NCBI RefSeq assembly: GCF_003344965.1
Contig: NZ_CP031194.1
Location: 1,550,001-1,614,000 of the forward strand
DNA length: 64,000 nucleotides
Direction of reading: 5' to 3'
Source of the DNA: Streptomyces paludis
GTDB taxonomy: Bacteria > Actinomycetota > Actinomycetes > Streptomycetales > Streptomycetaceae
The notes under the pieces are model-generated. The model saw only the letters and a list, made by a program, of their open reading frames with translations, did no database searches and was not told where the DNA came from. Below are positions 44,774-52,518 of this stretch, piece by piece; positions within the stretch are counted from its first letter, which is position 1; each line of letters begins with the position of its first letter. Both the position numbers and the translations under genes were made by a program.

Positions 44774-46072
44774 ATGCTCCGTATCGCCCGCCTCCACGCC
44801 ATCGAGATCCTCGACTCCCGCGCCCGACCCACCCTCGCCGTCACCCTGGAGACCGACAGCGGGCTACGGCTGCGGGCCGGGGTGCCCGCCGGGGTCTCCA
44901 CCGGGGCCCGGGAGGCCGTCGAGCTGCGTGACGGCGATCCGGAGCGGTACGACGGGCAGGGCGTACGGCGGGCGGTGGCGCATGTGAACGGCGAGATCGC
45001 GCAGGCCCTCACCGGCCAGCGCTTCTCCTCGCTCGAAGAGCTGGACGCCACCCTGATCGACCTCGACGGCACCCCCGACAAGCACCGGCTGGGCGCCAAC
45101 GCGCTCCTCGGGGTCTCGCTGGTCGCCGCCCGTACCGAGGCCGCGCAGTACGACCGCGCGCTGTGGCAGCAGCTCGCCGCGCTCTCGGGCGCGCCCGCGC
45201 TGCTGCCGGTGCCGCACTTCACCGTCGTCGGTGGGGGCGGCGGGGGCCATGGGGGCGGCCGTTTCCGGGAGTTCATGGTCGCGCCGCTCGGCGCGGCCTG
45301 CCTCGCGGACGCCGTACGCGCCGGCGCCGAGATCCACGCCCGGCTCGGCGCCCGGCTCATCGCCGCCGCCGACGCGGCCGGGCGCCCCCCGGTCGGCCTG
45401 GGTGACGAGGGCGGCTTCGCGCCCGCCATGGAGCGGCCCGAGGACGTACTGCGGGAGCTGGTCGGCGCCATCACCGACGCCGGGTACTCCCCCGGCCGGG
45501 ACGGTGTGGCCATCGCGCTCGACCCGGCGGCGAGTGATCTCCGTACGGCGGACGGCCGTTACCTCGTCGCGGGCGACGAACTCACCTCCGACCAGCTCAT
45601 CGACCGGTACGAGGAGATCGTCGACCGCTTCCCCGTGTGGTCCGTCGAGGACGGGCTCGGCGAGGACGACTGGGACGGCTGGGAGCGGCTGACCGCGCGG
45701 CTGGGCGGCCGGGTGCAGCTGATGGGCGACGATCTGTTCGCCACGCATCCGGCGCTCATCGCCGAGGCGATCGGCCGGAACGTCGCCAACTCCGCGCTGA
45801 TCAAGGTCAATCAGATCGGCACGGTCACGGAGACCATGACCGCCATCGGGGTCTGCCGGGGAGCCGGCTACCGGCAGATGGTCTCCCACCGCTCCGGCGA
45901 GACGGACGACTCGTTCATCGCTGATCTGGCCGTCGGCGCGGGCTGCGGGCAGCTCAAGTCGGGCGGGCCGGCGCGCGGGGAGCATGTCGCCAAGTACAAC
46001 CGGCTGCTGGAGATCGCCGACAGCCGGCCGGAGCTGCCGTTCGGTCTCTCCGTGCCGGTGGAGGGGTCCTGA
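44774..46072 (+). CDS. eno: Enolase paralogue with altered active-site loop 2
   Basis: The 432-residue protein is a complete enolase (2-phosphoglycerate to phosphoenolpyruvate). Catalytic and metal residues are kept: E166, E212 (GDEGGFAP), D250, E292 (VEDGLGEDDW), D319/D320, K344 (LIKVNQIGT), H372 (VSHRSGETDDSFIADL), K395. The mobile loop that normally reads GGxHADNNVDxQEFM is a Gly run with one displaced His (GGGGGGHGGGRFREFM, 153-168), so the usual loop-2 His is Gly157. The N-terminal SRGNPT reads SRARPT. It follows ppa in one operon and converges with crcB. It is probably a secondary, fluoride-tolerant enolase rather than the housekeeping one. Confidence 0.9.
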   Translation: MLRIARLHAIEILDSRARPTLAVTLETDSGLRLRAGVPAGVSTGAREAVELRDGDPERYDGQGVRRAVAHVNGEIAQALTGQRFSSLEELDATLIDLDGTPDKHRLGANALLGVSLVAARTEAAQYDRALWQQLAALSGAPALLPVPHFTVVGGGGGGHGGGRFREFMVAPLGAACLADAVRAGAEIHARLGARLIAAADAAGRPPVGLGDEGGFAPAMERPEDVLRELVGAITDAGYSPGRDGVAIALDPAASDLRTADGRYLVAGDELTSDQLIDRYEEIVDRFPVWSVEDGLGEDDWDGWERLTARLGGRVQLMGDDLFATHPALIAEAIGRNVANSALIKVNQIGTVTETMTAIGVCRGAGYRQMVSHRSGETDDSFIADLAVGAGCGQLKSGGPARGEHVAKYNRLLEIADSRPELPFGLSVPVEGS

Positions 46073-46093
46073 CCCCCTGCCCGTGCGTGCCTC

Positions 46094-46480
46094 TCACCGC
46101 CACACCACCGCCGCCAGCGCCACCCCCGCGTACACCGCCCCGAGCCCCGCCACCACACTCGCGACCACATTGGCCACCGCGTAGAACCGCGCGCCGTCCT
46201 CCGCCAGCCGCAGCGTCTCGTAACTGAACGTCGAGTACGTCGTCAGCGCCCCGCACAGCCCCGTACCGAGCAGCAGTTGGACGTGGGACGACGCCGCGCC
46301 CGCCGTGACCGCGCCGGTGACGACACCGAGGACAAGACAGCCGGCCACATTGACGACGAACGTCCCCCACGGGAAGACGGAGTCGTGCGCGCGCTGCACG
46401 GAGCGGTCGGTCAGATAGCGCAGCGGGGCGCCGACCATCGCGCCCAGGATGACGAGCAGCCAGTTCAGCGCCCCGTTCAT
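46094..46480 (-). CDS. crcB: CrcB/Fluc fluoride channel subunit, downstream copy
   Basis: The 128-residue protein has four helices and the Fluc signatures [26 protein letters not shown] (pore Asn) and [17 protein letters not shown] (Phe/Thr pore region with central Na site). Fluc channels are dual-topology dimers that export fluoride; a gene pair usually makes a heterodimer. The start ATG 46480 overlaps the DUF190 stop (ATGA). It is the last gene of the crcB-DUF190-crcB operon, with its 3' end 21 bp from the enolase stop. Confidence 0.94.
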   Translation of the reverse strand: MNGALNWLLVILGAMVGAPLRYLTDRSVQRAHDSVFPWGTFVVNVAGCLVLGVVTGAVTAGAASSHVQLLLGTGLCGALTTYSTFSYETLRLAEDGARFYAVANVVASVVAGLGAVYAGVALAAVVWR

Positions 46481-46833
46481 CCGGCCTCGCCACGTCCCGT
46501 GTACCGGACGATCTCGCACGCGTCGAGGGTCACCAGGCCCTCCGCGACCAGCCCGTCGAGCTGCGGCAGAAACCCCCGTACCTTCTCCTCGGTGTCCACG
46601 ACGACCACCGCCACGGGCAGCTCCTCGCTCAGCGACAGCAGCCGTTGCGTGTGGATCAGGGAGGTCGCCCCGAACCCCTCGATCCCCCGGAACACACTGG
46701 CCCCGGCCAGCCCGGCGGCATGCGCGCGGTGCACGATCTCGGTGTAGACGGGCCGGTGGTGCCAGAGATCGGACTCACCGACGTAGACCGTCATCCGCAG
46801 CCCCGGCACCACAGCGCCCGCTGGAAATGTCAT
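46477..46833 (-). CDS. DUF190 protein in crcB operon
   Basis: The 118-residue protein begins [24 protein letters not shown] and has a PII-like ferredoxin-fold pattern ([43 protein letters not shown]), matching DUF190. DUF190 genes are repeatedly found with crcB, suggesting a regulatory or accessory role in fluoride export; the mechanism is unproven. It overlaps both flanking crcB genes by 4 bp, a tightly coupled operon. Confidence 0.9.
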   Translation of the reverse strand: MTFPAGAVVPGLRMTVYVGESDLWHHRPVYTEIVHRAHAAGLAGASVFRGIEGFGATSLIHTQRLLSLSEELPVAVVVVDTEEKVRGFLPQLDGLVAEGLVTLDACEIVRYTGRGEAG

Positions 46834-47264
46834 GTCTGCCTCCACGCCAGTACGCGGCGTGTCAGCCACACCGCACTCCACACCGCGGCGAGCGCCGCGA
46901 TCAGTGTCAGGCCCAGATACGCCAGCCCCGTGCGGGCCCGTCCGTCGGCCACCAGCCGCTGGACATCCACGGCGTACGTCGAGAACGTGGTGAACCCGCC
47001 CAGGACGCCCGTGCCGAAGAACGGCCGTACCAGGGGGTGTGTCCGCCACAGTTCGGTGATCACCACCATGAACACACCGATCACCGCGCACCCGGCCGCG
47101 TTCACGGCCAGCGTCGTCCAGGGGAAGGCGCCGGGGGCGGTGGGCCAGATCAGGGACGATCCGTAGCGGGCCGACGCGCCCGCCGCGCCACCGAGCGCGA
47201 CGACGGCCACGACGGCCGGGGTCCGTGGGGAACGTCCCGGATATCCCAAACGTCCCAGGGGCAT
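46830..47264 (-). CDS. crcB: CrcB/Fluc fluoride channel subunit, first gene of operon
   Basis: The 144-residue four-helix protein has [27 protein letters not shown] and [17 protein letters not shown], the family's N-terminal Arg, pore Asn and Phe-box motifs. It differs enough from the second copy to be its heterodimer partner. ATG 47264 follows AGGAGAG. Part of that ribosome site is paired in an upstream hairpin. Its stop overlaps the DUF190 start. Confidence 0.94.
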   Translation of the reverse strand: MPLGRLGYPGRSPRTPAVVAVVALGGAAGASARYGSSLIWPTAPGAFPWTTLAVNAAGCAVIGVFMVVITELWRTHPLVRPFFGTGVLGGFTTFSTYAVDVQRLVADGRARTGLAYLGLTLIAALAAVWSAVWLTRRVLAWRQT

Positions 47265-47272
47265 CTGTCTCT

Positions 47273-47317
47273 CCTACTCGCAGGGCGCCCGGCCGGGCGC
47301 GCGTCATCGCAAGTAGG
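47273..47317 (-). promoter_or_regulatory. Leader hairpin overlapping the crcB ribosome binding site
   Basis: On the minus-strand transcript the 9-bp arms CCTACTTGC and GCGAGTAGG (one G-U pair) enclose GCGCCCGGCCGGGCGC, a 16-bp perfect palindrome at 47285-47300. The 3' arm takes in the first bases of the AGGAG ribosome site, 8 bp before the ATG. It could gate translation, but it does not match the known fluoride riboswitch consensus. A second hairpin lies upstream (47374-47405). Confidence 0.5.
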
Positions 47318-47484
47318 GACCGTTGGCGGCGGGTCCGGTACGCGCCGCGGTTCGGGTACGGCGGGCCCCACCGCCGTACGGCCGCCCCGGAAGGCCGCCG
47401 TACGGACCAGGTTAGCCCCGGGTCCGCGGGGGCGGCCAGCCGGGCGGGGCGGTGGTTGTCAGTGGGCGCTGGCACCATGACCGC

Positions 47485-49323
47485 ATGAAGACCTACAACT
47501 GGCGTCCGTTCCTGGAGCGGTGGAGCGAGGACTGGGCGCGCTCCCCCGTCGCGCGGGAGGAGTCACCGGGGACATGGCTGGGCTTTCCGGCGGCCGGGGA
47601 GGAGCGGATCGGCGCGCTGGAGGCGCGGCTCGGTGTGCCGCTGCCGCCGACGTACCGGTCCTTCCTGGCGACGACGGACGGGTGGCGGCCGGCCGGCTCG
47701 CGGATACCGCTGCTGGGTCCGGCGGACGGGGTGCGGCCGTACGCGGAGGGGGTGGAGGGGACCGGGGGCGGCGAGTGGGGCTCGGCGGTCCGGCTGTCCG
47801 GGGAGTCCGCGGAGTCCACCGATGTGATCGCGCTGCTCGATCCCGGTGAGGTGAACGCCGACGGGGAGTGGGCGGCCTATCTGCACCATGGGCCGGGCTC
47901 GCCCGCGCCGGAGCGGTACGAGACGTTCATGGAGCTGATGCAGGCCCTGTTCCGGGAGTTCCACCGGTCGCACCGGGACACGCCCGGTTTCGTGACCGAG
48001 ACGACGCGCGAGCTGGACGCCGATGTCGAGGACGCGCGCGTGGCCTGTCTGGAGGGCGCGGAGGCCGACGGGCCGCTCGGGCTGCTGGTGGCGGCGTCCG
48101 AGTCCGGGCGGGCGCGGGCCCATGGGCTGCGGGCGCAGGTGGAGGCGCTGCTGAGTGGGGGCGATGTAGGGGGCGGTAATTGGGTTGGGGGTTCCTGGGC
48201 CGCCGGGAGCCCGGACGATCCGCTGTACGCGCGCGAGCTGCTGCCCCTGGCCGCGTGGTGGCGGCTGCGCGCCGGGCGTGCGGACGGGGGCGGGGACGGG
48301 GGCGGGGACGGCGAGGCGCCCGCCGTACTGCGGGAGATCCGCGAGCGTACGTTCCGGTACGAGGCTCCCGGGGCGTTCGGCGTCGCGGTCGTGGCCGCCC
48401 GGGAGCAGGCCCGCCGGGGCGCCACGGACGCGGCCTGGCACACGCTCGCGGCGGCCCTGGCCGACTGGGAGCCGTACGGGCCCGAGCAGCTGGCCCCGGT
48501 CGGGCTGCTCGCCGATCCGCTGCTCGGTCCGGTGATCACCCCGGAGCGCGGCCGGTACGTCCTGGAGACGCCCCGGGGCGAGGGCCGGTACGTAAACGGG
48601 TTGGTGGAAGACGAGGGCGCGTACGACGGCGGGGAGGGCGGCCGGGCGGACGGGCTCTCCTGGCTCGTGGACGACGCGCGGGAGCGTCACCCGTACCGCT
48701 TCGTGCTCGTACGGGACATCCCGCCGAGCGAGCTGGCCGGGCGGATCGGCGGCCCTGGAGCGGCGCTGCTGGCTCCGGCCGACGCGCGGGAGGCACGGGA
48801 GGCGGGCGCGCTGGCCCGGATCGGCGCGTGCGGGACGCGGGCTGCCGGGGAGGAGGCGAGCGGGTGGAGCTTCGCCTTCGACGTCGACAACGTCACTGGG
48901 GAGCCGGGCGGGTTCGGTGACGCGGTGTCGCGGGGCACGGCTGCGGTCACGGTGTGGTGCGACCAGGGCGACGGTGGGAGCGACGACGGCGGCGGCACGT
49001 TCCACTTCTCCTACGAGGAGGACGGGCGGCGGGTGTACGGGTTCACGGTCCGCGGCAACGGGATCGAGCGGTGGGGCCCGCTGCCGGAGGGCCTCGATCC
49101 GCTGGACCTCTTCCCCGGGGCGGAGCCGACCGAAGCGCCGGATGCCGCGCTGGACCCGGCCGACCCGCTGGATCCGGGTTCCGCGCCGGACCCGGGCGAC
49201 CCGTTGGATCCGGACGACGAGTTCGAGGCTCTGGACGCCGTCGCGGAGGAGTTCGGGGTCTCGCTGCCGCGCTTCGCGATCGAGCGCGGCCGGCTGCACG
49301 CCGTGGCGGGTGAGCCCGCGTGA
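47485..49323 (+). CDS. SMI1/KNR4 (SUKH) family protein
   Basis: The 612-residue protein has an N-terminal SUKH domain (about 30-165): [26 protein letters not shown], then [14 protein letters not shown] and [22 protein letters not shown]. The rest is Gly/Asp/Ala-rich, with no recognised domain and an Asp/Pro repeat ([20 protein letters not shown]) near the end. SUKH proteins are often immunity proteins against polymorphic toxins but also housekeeping regulators. No toxin gene is adjacent. The GNAT gene overlaps its stop. Confidence 0.85.
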   Translation: MKTYNWRPFLERWSEDWARSPVAREESPGTWLGFPAAGEERIGALEARLGVPLPPTYRSFLATTDGWRPAGSRIPLLGPADGVRPYAEGVEGTGGGEWGSAVRLSGESAESTDVIALLDPGEVNADGEWAAYLHHGPGSPAPERYETFMELMQALFREFHRSHRDTPGFVTETTRELDADVEDARVACLEGAEADGPLGLLVAASESGRARAHGLRAQVEALLSGGDVGGGNWVGGSWAAGSPDDPLYARELLPLAAWWRLRAGRADGGGDGGGDGEAPAVLREIRERTFRYEAPGAFGVAVVAAREQARRGATDAAWHTLAAALADWEPYGPEQLAPVGLLADPLLGPVITPERGRYVLETPRGEGRYVNGLVEDEGAYDGGEGGRADGLSWLVDDARERHPYRFVLVRDIPPSELAGRIGGPGAALLAPADAREAREAGALARIGACGTRAAGEEASGWSFAFDVDNVTGEPGGFGDAVSRGTAAVTVWCDQGDGGSDDGGGTFHFSYEEDGRRVYGFTVRGNGIERWGPLPEGLDPLDLFPGAEPTEAPDAALDPADPLDPGSAPDPGDPLDPDDEFEALDAVAEEFGVSLPRFAIERGRLHAVAGEPA

Positions 49324-49931
49324 CGACGATCCGTCTGACGCCTCTGCGTACGACCCCCATCGAGACCGCGCGGCTGACGCTGCTGCCCCTGAGCGTGGAG
49401 CACGCCGAGGAGATGGCCGCCGCTCTCGCCGACCCCGCGCTGCACACCTTCATCGGCGGGGAGCCCGCGACGGCGGAGGAGCTGCGCCGGAAGTACACCG
49501 CGATGGTCGCGGGATCGCCGCTGCCGGTCATCTCCTGGTGCAACTGGGTGATCGGCGTCAGGCGGCCGGACGTCCCTGACCGGACTGACGGGACTGACGG
49601 GACTGACCTGCCGGAAGGGCGGGACGGCCCGGACGGCCCGGACCCGCTGGCCGGCTACGTACAGGCGACCGTCGCCCCGGGGCGGCACGGCGCCGGGCCC
49701 GTCGCGGAGATCGCCTGGGTCGTCGGCACCCCGTGGCAGGGGCGCGGCTTCGCCAAGGAGGCGGCGCGCGGGCTCGTCCGCTGGCTGGAGGAGCGGGGCG
49801 TACGGACGCTGCGCGCGCATATCCACCCGGACCACCGGGCGTCGGCCGCCGTCGCGGCGGCGGTCGGGCTGGCGCCCACCGATGAGTGGTACGACAACGA
49901 AGTGCGCTGGCAGCGGCACCTCGACGGATGA
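49320..49931 (+). CDS. GNAT-family N-acetyltransferase (RimJ/RimL-like)
   Basis: The 203-residue protein begins with IETARLTLLPLSVEHAEEM, typical of the ribosomal-protein-acetylating branch. The acetyl-CoA loop is VVGTPWQGRGFAKEAARGL and motif B is LRAHIHPDHRASAAVAAAVGLAPT. A linker with a repeated TDG unit (near residues 85-100) interrupts the core. GTG 49320 overlaps the SUKH stop, indicating coupling. The substrate is unknown. Confidence 0.87.
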   Translation: MTTIRLTPLRTTPIETARLTLLPLSVEHAEEMAAALADPALHTFIGGEPATAEELRRKYTAMVAGSPLPVISWCNWVIGVRRPDVPDRTDGTDGTDLPEGRDGPDGPDPLAGYVQATVAPGRHGAGPVAEIAWVVGTPWQGRGFAKEAARGLVRWLEERGVRTLRAHIHPDHRASAAVAAAVGLAPTDEWYDNEVRWQRHLDG

Positions 49932-49937
49932 GCGCGC

Positions 49938-49971
49938 GGTGGGCCGGCCGGCGGAACCCGGCCGGCCCACC
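49938..49971. terminator. Bidirectional hairpin terminator
   Basis: A 13-bp perfect stem (49938-49950 with 49959-49971) has an 8-base loop immediately after the GNAT gene, before the tandem repeat. Confidence 0.75.
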
Positions 49972-50004
49972 GGCGCTGCTCGGCCGATCGGTCGAGTCAG
50001 CCGA

Positions 50005-50084
50005 GCAGTTGGGCAGTTGGGCAGTTGGGCAGTTGGGCAGTTGGGCAGTTGGGCAGTTGGGCAGTTGGGCAGTTGGGCAGTTGG
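50005..50084. repeat. Tandem repeat, ten copies of an 8-bp unit GCAGTTGG
   Basis: Ten exact head-to-tail copies occupy 50005-50084, between convergent genes and 10 bp from the stop of the minus-strand gene. The unit is not a multiple of three and the tract is non-coding. Perfect identity suggests recent slippage expansion and likely variation between strains. Confidence 0.9.
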
Positions 50085-50093
50085 GTCAGTACG

Positions 50094-50408
50094 TCAGGCG
50101 ATCAGGGTGCGCACCATGCGGCAGGTGGTGTTGGACGGCCGGTGGATCCCGATCCGGGCCGCCGTGCTCCGTATCCGCCGGTTGTTCGCCTTCTCCGGCA
50201 GATACACGCCCGAGTCGAGCAGGGCGATGGCCAGGCGCATGGCCTTCAGACGGCGGTTGTGCGTCTCGTACCACTCGCGGGGCCGGCCCGCGGGCAGGGG
50301 CGCGCGCTTCAGGGGTGACGGTGTCCTGCCCGGCTTGCGGGCGGACGTACGGACCGGCTTGCTCACGGACTTCCCGGCGGACTTCGTTGTGATGCTGGCA
50401 ACAGCCAT
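50094..50408 (-). CDS. Small basic hypothetical protein
   Basis: The 104-residue protein has a Lys/Ser/Arg-rich N-terminus (KSAGKSVSKPVRTSARKPGR). A compact C-terminal part follows: REWYETHNRRLKAMRLAIA, LLDSGVYLPEKANNRRIRST and CRMVRTLIA. It has no signal or membrane helix and its charge suggests nucleic-acid binding. ATG 50408 has GGGAGG 7 bases upstream. I recognise it as a type seen in other streptomycetes but cannot assign a family. Confidence 0.7.
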   Translation of the reverse strand: MAVASITTKSAGKSVSKPVRTSARKPGRTPSPLKRAPLPAGRPREWYETHNRRLKAMRLAIALLDSGVYLPEKANNRRIRSTAARIGIHRPSNTTCRMVRTLIA

Positions 50409-50615
50409 CGGCGACCTCCCGGCACGGTGGTGGAACCCTCACGAACTACCCCCATTCTATCGCCCACCACTGACAATCGCCCCTGGCCAGAGGGGATTTG
50501 ACGGTCTCGGGGAAGGGTTGGTTGAGCGGACGGGGCGGGCCGCGCGTATGTAACGGCGCACCGAATCCCCCCACCGGCCCCGCCCGTGCGCGGCCGGGAA
50601 CAGGAGCCCCCACCC

Positions 50616-51305
50616 ATGTCCCGTAAGAAGACGTTCAGCGGCAGGAAGAAGCTCGCTCTGCTCGCCGGTGCGGTGGCGCTGGCCGGCGGTACGGCGGTGA
50701 TCATGACCGGTACGAGCCAGGCGTCGGTGGTCTGCGACGGACTGGCCACGGCGCTGCGCAACAACGAGGACTTCATCGCCGCCCAGCGCGCCACCCCGGA
50801 CGCGCTCTCCGAGGCGCGGATCGCCAACCGTGTCGCGGTCATCGAGGAGATCCGGCTGAAGCAGAGGGCGTCCGGCTGCGATTCCGAGGCCGGAGGGGAG
50901 AGCGGCAGCGAGGACGCGAACGCGGGAGGGAACGCGGGCACGGGCGCGGATACGGGCGCGACCGGGGGCGGCGGCGACGCCACGGCCGCCCCCACCGACC
51001 CGGCGGGGGCGGCCGGCGAGGTCGTCTGCGCCGGTTCGACCGTCACGCTCTCCGGCGAGGCGGGTCCCCCGGCCGCGTCCAGCAATCAGTTCCCGGCCGG
51101 CACCGTCCTCCGGGTGACCAACCTCGACAACAACAAGTCGACGACGGTAGAGGTCACTTCGGTCTCCGGCAGCTGCGCCCTGCTCAACGACGCGGCGTTC
51201 GAGCTGGTCCGCGAGGACGGCAAGTTCCTGATCCGCAGAGCCCTGATCGAGCGGGTCCAGAGCGTCGAGTCGACGCCTCAGGAGCCGATCCGGAGCGTGA
51301 ACTGA
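50616..51305 (+). CDS. Secreted protein with helical N-terminal module and C-terminal beta-rich domain
   Basis: The 229-residue protein has a Sec signal peptide (RKKLALLAGAVALAGG ... SQA, cleavage before SVVC). A small helical module bounded by two Cys (about 38-88) is followed by a Gly/Ala/Thr/Asp linker (about 90-130). The C-terminal domain (VVCAGSTVTLSGEAG ... GTVLRVTNLDNNKS ... LIRRALIERV) resembles double-psi barrel RlpA-like domains, which I rate as tentative. It should be exported. A related modular layout occurs in the DUF1996 exoprotein at 60124. Confidence 0.75.
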   Translation: MSRKKTFSGRKKLALLAGAVALAGGTAVIMTGTSQASVVCDGLATALRNNEDFIAAQRATPDALSEARIANRVAVIEEIRLKQRASGCDSEAGGESGSEDANAGGNAGTGADTGATGGGGDATAAPTDPAGAAGEVVCAGSTVTLSGEAGPPAASSNQFPAGTVLRVTNLDNNKSTTVEVTSVSGSCALLNDAAFELVREDGKFLIRRALIERVQSVESTPQEPIRSVN

Positions 51306-51368
51306 CGGAACGGACCGAGGAGCGGGGGCAGGGCTAGGGTAGGGGTAAGGGGCGAGGAAAGGCTCCCC

Positions 51369-52286
51369 CTACTCCGCCCCCTGCGCGGCCACCTGCTCCT
51401 CCGCCGCCGCGAGGATCTCCGTAAGCCGCAGCCCGAACCGTACGTCGCAGGCGTGCGGCTGTCCCGTACGGACCGCTTCCAGCAGCGCGTCGACCGCCCG
51501 GCCGAAGGAGTCCACCGGATCGCCCCAGCCCTCCGGCAGCTCGGCCGTGCCGTGTTCGCCGCGGACTTCCAGCCCGGTGCCCGCGGCGGCGTGCGGCGCG
51601 CTCAGGCTCAGCGCCGCCGTGCTGGCCGCCCCCGACACATGCCGCAGCACGAGATGGGTGAGGTCGGGGCCGGTACGTGTCGCCCGTACCTCCGTGACAT
51701 CGCCGAGCAGCGGGATCAGCGCGGACAGCGCGTGCGGTCCGACGTCCCACAGGCCGCCCTTCTCGCGGCGCCAGGGCGAGTCGGCGTACGGGCTCTCCGA
51801 GCCGGGCGCGAAGAGGCCGCCGAGCCAGTAGGCGTGCGCCGTGTACCAGCCGCCGCGCGCGGCCTGCTTCTCGACCCACTCCGCGGTCTGCGCCGCGAAC
51901 CGCAGCGTGCAGAAGACCACGGACGCGACCCCGGCCTCCGCCGCCGCGTCCGCCACCGCGCGGGCGCCCGCCACGGTCGTCGCGACCGGCTTGTCCATGA
52001 TCAGGTGGCAGCCCGCGGCGGCGGCCCGTACCGCCAGCGGCGCCTGGATGTCGGGCGGCAGCGCGAAGGCCACGGCGTCGCTCTCCGCGAAGAGGACATC
52101 GAGCCCCGCCTCGCCGGAGTGCGCGGTGGTGCCGTGTGCGGCGGCGAGCGCGGCGGCGGCCTCGGGCCGCCGCCCCCAGATGCCGCTGAACTCGATTCCG
52201 GGATGGGCGGCGAGGGCCGGCGCGTGGGTGTGTTCCGCCCAGGGGCCGGTGCCGAGGAGTCCGATACGTGGCTTGCTCGTGGTCAT
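51369..52286 (-). CDS. Gfo/Idh/MocA-family oxidoreductase
   Basis: The 305-residue protein has an N-terminal Rossmann fold (IGLLGTGPWAEHTHAPAL) and the motif DKPVATTVAG with the catalytic Lys of the EKP-type loop. The C-terminal alpha/beta domain includes GGLWDVGPHALSALIPLLG with a conserved His. Such enzymes oxidise sugars or inositol derivatives with NAD(P). The substrate is unknown and no sugar-uptake genes adjoin it. ATG 52286 is the start fitting the Rossmann motif. Confidence 0.92.
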   Translation of the reverse strand: MTTSKPRIGLLGTGPWAEHTHAPALAAHPGIEFSGIWGRRPEAAAALAAAHGTTAHSGEAGLDVLFAESDAVAFALPPDIQAPLAVRAAAAGCHLIMDKPVATTVAGARAVADAAAEAGVASVVFCTLRFAAQTAEWVEKQAARGGWYTAHAYWLGGLFAPGSESPYADSPWRREKGGLWDVGPHALSALIPLLGDVTEVRATRTGPDLTHLVLRHVSGAASTAALSLSAPHAAAGTGLEVRGEHGTAELPEGWGDPVDSFGRAVDALLEAVRTGQPHACDVRFGLRLTEILAAAEEQVAAQGAE

Positions 52287-52470
52287 GACGGCCAGTGTGC
52301 CGGGTCGGAGCGGAGAACGGCACACCGCGCAGCGGGAAAACCGGTGGCCGCGCCCGCCCACGCCGGTGTTACGTTGCGGAGGCCGGCCGCGGGCCTTCGG
52401 CGCGACTTCCGGGACATGCCTCTGAAGCGTTGATTTCGCTGTTCGTGCCTCCATGCCCCGGCCGGCACCC

Positions 52471-52500
52471 GGGCACACCCGGGCACACCCGGGCACACCC
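52471..52500. repeat. Three exact copies of GGGCACACCC
   Basis: Three head-to-tail 10-bp units, each itself partly palindromic, lie immediately before the ribosome site of the vWA gene. They may be a local expansion or a binding array. Confidence 0.6.
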
Positions 52501-52518
52501 GCGGGGGGAGGGAACACG

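Noticed and set aside
44774..46072. Phosphonate-pathway enolase-like enzyme (carboxyphosphonoenolpyruvate synthase type)
   Set aside because: No phosphonate genes are nearby and crcB/pyrophosphatase linkage explains the context better.
47265..47484. Canonical crcB-motif riboswitch upstream of the first crcB
   Set aside because: CCTAC and GATGAC occur but in the wrong order and the hairpin layout differs; listed only as a structured leader.
47485..49323. Toxin-immunity locus around the SUKH protein
   Set aside because: No toxin, secretion or polymorphic-toxin gene is adjacent; SUKH domains also occur outside such systems.
50005..50084. CRISPR array
   Set aside because: Direct 8-bp units without spacers; a simple tandem repeat.
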